From the NCBI RefSeq assembly GCF_047303175.1, contig NZ_CP138945.1: a DNA stretch of 64,000 nt. One strand, written 5' to 3'. A program made the position numbers and the translations under genes. This document shows, in pieces, positions 62,160-64,000 of the stretch. The notes under the pieces are model-generated. The model was given only the letters and a program-made list of their open reading frames with translations. It was not told the origin of the DNA and did not search any database. Position 1 is the first letter of the stretch, and every line of letters starts with the position of its first letter. This DNA comes from Prochlorococcus_E sp000760215 (GTDB lineage Bacteria > Cyanobacteriota > Cyanobacteriia > PCC-6307 > Cyanobiaceae).

Positions 62160-63278
62160 ATGTTTGATTTTCAGATCAAATCTCAATGCCCTAAAACCTT
62201 GGCGAGAGTAGGCACTTTCTCTACTCCCCATGGTGTAGTAGATACCCCTCGATTTATGCCTGTGGGGACTCTGGCTACAGTTAAAGGAGTATCAATTAAT
62301 CAATTAAAAGAAGTTAATGCTCAAATGATACTTGCGAATACATATCACCTTCATATTCAACCTGGTGAGTCAGTTATTAAAGAGGCAGGCGGTTTACATG
62401 ACTTTATGAGTTGGGAAGGACCAATACTTACTGATTCGGGTGGGTATCAAGTATTTAGTTTGGGCAGGCTTAACAAAATAGATGATGAGGGTGTTGCATT
62501 TAAAAATCCGCGTGATGGAAGAGATATTGAATTATCTCCTGAAAAAGCAATGCAAATCCAAATGGACCTTGGTGCAGATATAGCAATGGCTTTTGATCAG
62601 TGCCCGCCATACCCAGCATCTGAAGCTGATGTAGAGGCTGCTTGTAAACGAACAAACCTTTGGTTAGAGAGGTCCGTTCGAGCTCATACCAAAAAAGATC
62701 AGGCGCTTTTTGGAATTGTTCAAGGGGGCTGTTTTCTTCATTTGAGAGAACAAAGTGTTAAAGATATTGAAAGCTTTGGCTTGCCTGGAATAGCAATTGG
62801 AGGGGTAAGTGTTGGGGAACCTGCTTCAGAAATTCATAAGATTGTTCGTTACTTAGGACCACTTTTACCTAAAGAAGTTCCAAGATATTTAATGGGAATT
62901 GGAACAATTAGGGAAATGGCAATTGCGGTTGCAAATGGTATTGATCTTTTTGATTGCGTTCTTCCCACTAGATTAGGTCGGCATGGAACTGCTTTGGTAC
63001 GAGATGAGCGTTGGAATTTGCGAAATGCTCGTTTTAGGAATGATTACCATCCTTTAGATGAAACATGTCTGTGTGAAGCTTGCACTGGCTATAGCAGAGC
63101 ATACATTCACCATTTGATTCGTAATGATGAATTGCTTGGTCTAACACTCTTGAGCTTGCACAATCTCAGTCATTTAATGCGTTTTTCACGTGCTATGACC
63201 CTTGCGATTAAAGATGGATGTTTTTCAGAAGATTTCGCTCCGTGGCAGAAAGACTCTATTGCGCATCACACGTGGTAA
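62160..63278 (+). CDS. tgt: Queuine tRNA-ribosyltransferase
   Basis: A 372-residue TGT that swaps guanine for preQ1 at the wobble position of tRNAs with GUN anticodons. The active-site Asp is in LTDSGGYQVFSL (about residue 91), the nucleophile in GIDLFDCVLPTRLGRHG, and the zinc site is CLCEAC with the His in YIHHLI. The length is normal. psbK begins 33 bases after its stop and may share its transcript. Confidence 0.97.
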   Translation: MFDFQIKSQCPKTLARVGTFSTPHGVVDTPRFMPVGTLATVKGVSINQLKEVNAQMILANTYHLHIQPGESVIKEAGGLHDFMSWEGPILTDSGGYQVFSLGRLNKIDDEGVAFKNPRDGRDIELSPEKAMQIQMDLGADIAMAFDQCPPYPASEADVEAACKRTNLWLERSVRAHTKKDQALFGIVQGGCFLHLREQSVKDIESFGLPGIAIGGVSVGEPASEIHKIVRYLGPLLPKEVPRYLMGIGTIREMAIAVANGIDLFDCVLPTRLGRHGTALVRDERWNLRNARFRNDYHPLDETCLCEACTGYSRAYIHHLIRNDELLGLTLLSLHNLSHLMRFSRAMTLAIKDGCFSEDFAPWQKDSIAHHTW

Positions 63279-63311
63279 CGTCATTTGCAAACGTCAAAGG
63301 ATTCTTTAGGG

Positions 63312-63455
63312 ATGGCACCGCTTACCCTCGATTTGCTTGCTCAGTTGCCTGAGGCTTATCAAATTTATGCACCAACGGTAGATGTGCTTCCGTTGATTCC
63401 ACTTCTTTTCTTTTTGCTTGTCTTCGTTTGGCAGGCTGCTGTTGGGTTTCGCTAA
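63312..63455 (+). CDS. psbK: Photosystem II protein PsbK
   Basis: A 47-codon gene below common ORF cut-offs. The protein has a short leader (MAPLTLDLLAQ) that is probably removed, then LPEAYQIYAPTVDVLPLIP and the membrane helix LLFFLLVFVWQAAVGFR, matching PsbK. It lies 33 bases after tgt and has its own strong terminator. Confidence 0.96.
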   Translation: MAPLTLDLLAQLPEAYQIYAPTVDVLPLIPLLFFLLVFVWQAAVGFR

Positions 63456-63490
63456 AGTTTTTTAGTTCATTCTCATTAGCTTGATATTAG

Positions 63491-63530
63491 AAATCTCCCT
63501 AATTGGTTTGTAACCTGTTAGGGAGATTTT
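63491..63530. terminator. psbK terminator (bidirectional shape)
   Basis: A perfect 12-base stem AAATCTCCCTAA / TTAGGGAGATTT encloses a 15-base loop, with T residues after it. It lies 35 bases after psbK and 48 bases before the convergent oxidoreductase stop, so it may serve both. Confidence 0.85.
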
Positions 63531-63577
63531 CTAGTTACGATTAATGATTTTTGTTATTCAGGTACGAGCGAGTAGTT

Positions 63578-64000
63578 TTATATTGGCTCATCAATAGAGA
63601 TACTTTGAGCAGGACTCTCCAAAGCTTTCTCAATTAAATCAGCAAGTAGTAAGGCTCGGGATGCTTGTAATCCATCTACAGCAGGTACTTCTAAGCCTCT
63701 AACGCATTGAAGAAAATGCTCGAGTTCAGCATAAAGTGGTTCTATAGATGTTGTGCTGACTTCTTCTACAAAGCCATCTGTGCGATAAAGCAATTCTCCA
63801 TGATCAGCTGAATACCATTCATGAGCTTTTCGGTGTATATGAAGCGTATGATTTAAAAAATCTGTTTCTACTAAACTTTTCTTGCAGTGAGCACTGAGGG
63901 TTCTAATTTTTCTGTGACTCATTTTGCTTGCAGTAAGACTTGCTATTACACCATTGCTAAATCCGAGAGTTGCATTCACGTAGTCAATAGGATCATTTAA
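63578..64000 (-). CDS. Gfo/Idh/MocA family oxidoreductase, C-terminal part (truncated by window end)
   Basis: The last ~140 residues of a Gfo/Idh/MocA dehydrogenase, open to the right edge (continuing upstream as LNDPIDYVNATLGF). The beta-sheet C-terminal domain is visible (GVIASLTASKMSHRKIRTLSAH, then GLEVPAVDGLQASRALLLADLIEKALES). These NAD(P)-dependent enzymes act on sugars, inositols or biliverdin; the substrate is unknown because the Rossmann half lies outside the window. Confidence 0.85.
   Translation of the reverse strand, partial: LNDPIDYVNATLGFSNGVIASLTASKMSHRKIRTLSAHCKKSLVETDFLNHTLHIHRKAHEWYSADHGELLYRTDGFVEEVSTTSIEPLYAELEHFLQCVRGLEVPAVDGLQASRALLLADLIEKALESPAQSISIDEPI

Noticed and set aside
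1..64000. CRISPR, prophage, IS element or defence island
   Set aside because: No repeat arrays, transposases, integrases or toxin-antitoxin pairs seen; gene order looks like core genome.

Overview
The window is an AT-rich cyanobacterial chromosome segment. Its gene content and protein sequences point to a marine picocyanobacterium, most likely a low-light-adapted Prochlorococcus (inference; I could not run a search). The evidence is psbA, psbO, psbH, psbN, psbI and psbK, CP12, NtcA, CrtR, Ycf20 and Ycf66, many short cyanobacterial DUF proteins, and the alpha-cyanobacterial style bicarbonate genes. Genes are tightly packed on both strands, with many 1-20 base overlaps. I see no phage, insertion sequence, CRISPR array or obvious genomic island. 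This is a core housekeeping region.

Layout. 1-6.8 kb: the 3' end of enolase, an ABC1/UbiB kinase with two small partners, a thioredoxin-reductase-fold flavoprotein that has lost its NADPH motifs (DDOR-like), and a bicA-sbtA-sbtB bicarbonate uptake operon. 6.8-16 kb: a 523-base structured gap, then hemB, a VOC protein, mutS2, obg, CP12, a xi-class-like glutathione transferase and an aspartoacylase. 16-25 kb: psbA with a hairpin-rich leader and strong terminator, aroC, then on the minus strand psbO, sat, ftsH and a KDPG aldolase, plus coaBC. 25-36.5 kb: ycf20, pyrB, a 3-methyladenine DNA glycosylase without a normal start codon, a creatininase-family protein, gatC, crtR, tRNA-Leu(UAG), ycf66, ileS, trmB and glmM. 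36.5-43.3 kb: a TxlA-like thioredoxin, the cobO-dcd-thyX deoxynucleotide/cobalamin operon, ntcA, a DUF3084 protein, pth, tatA, and the psbH/psbN/psbI cluster. 43.3-53.4 kb: an LptA-like/beta-barrel envelope protein, leuD-leuC-cinA-glyA, tRNA-Arg(ACG), murJ and sfsA. 53.4-64 kb: an ammonium transporter behind a perfect NtcA box but with a frameshift near its signal peptide, ispH, a DoxX protein, purH, a serine esterase, a histidine kinase, cobS, tgt, psbK and the end of a Gfo/Idh/MocA oxidoreductase.

How the genes work together. Carbon entry (bicA, sbtA, sbtB) and Calvin-cycle control (CP12) sit beside photosystem II structure and repair genes (psbA, psbO, psbH, psbI, psbK, psbN, ftsH). Nitrogen control is represented by ntcA and its probable target amt. 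The cobO-like gene and cobS, with dcd and thyX, connect cobalamin to deoxynucleotide supply.

The points most worth a second look are the amt frameshift, the DNA glycosylase lacking ATG/GTG/TTG, the CobO homologue without a Walker A lysine, the NADPH-motif-less reductase, the multi-hairpin gap upstream of hemB, and the structured psbA leader. I did not find a clear new multi-gene defence or mobile system.
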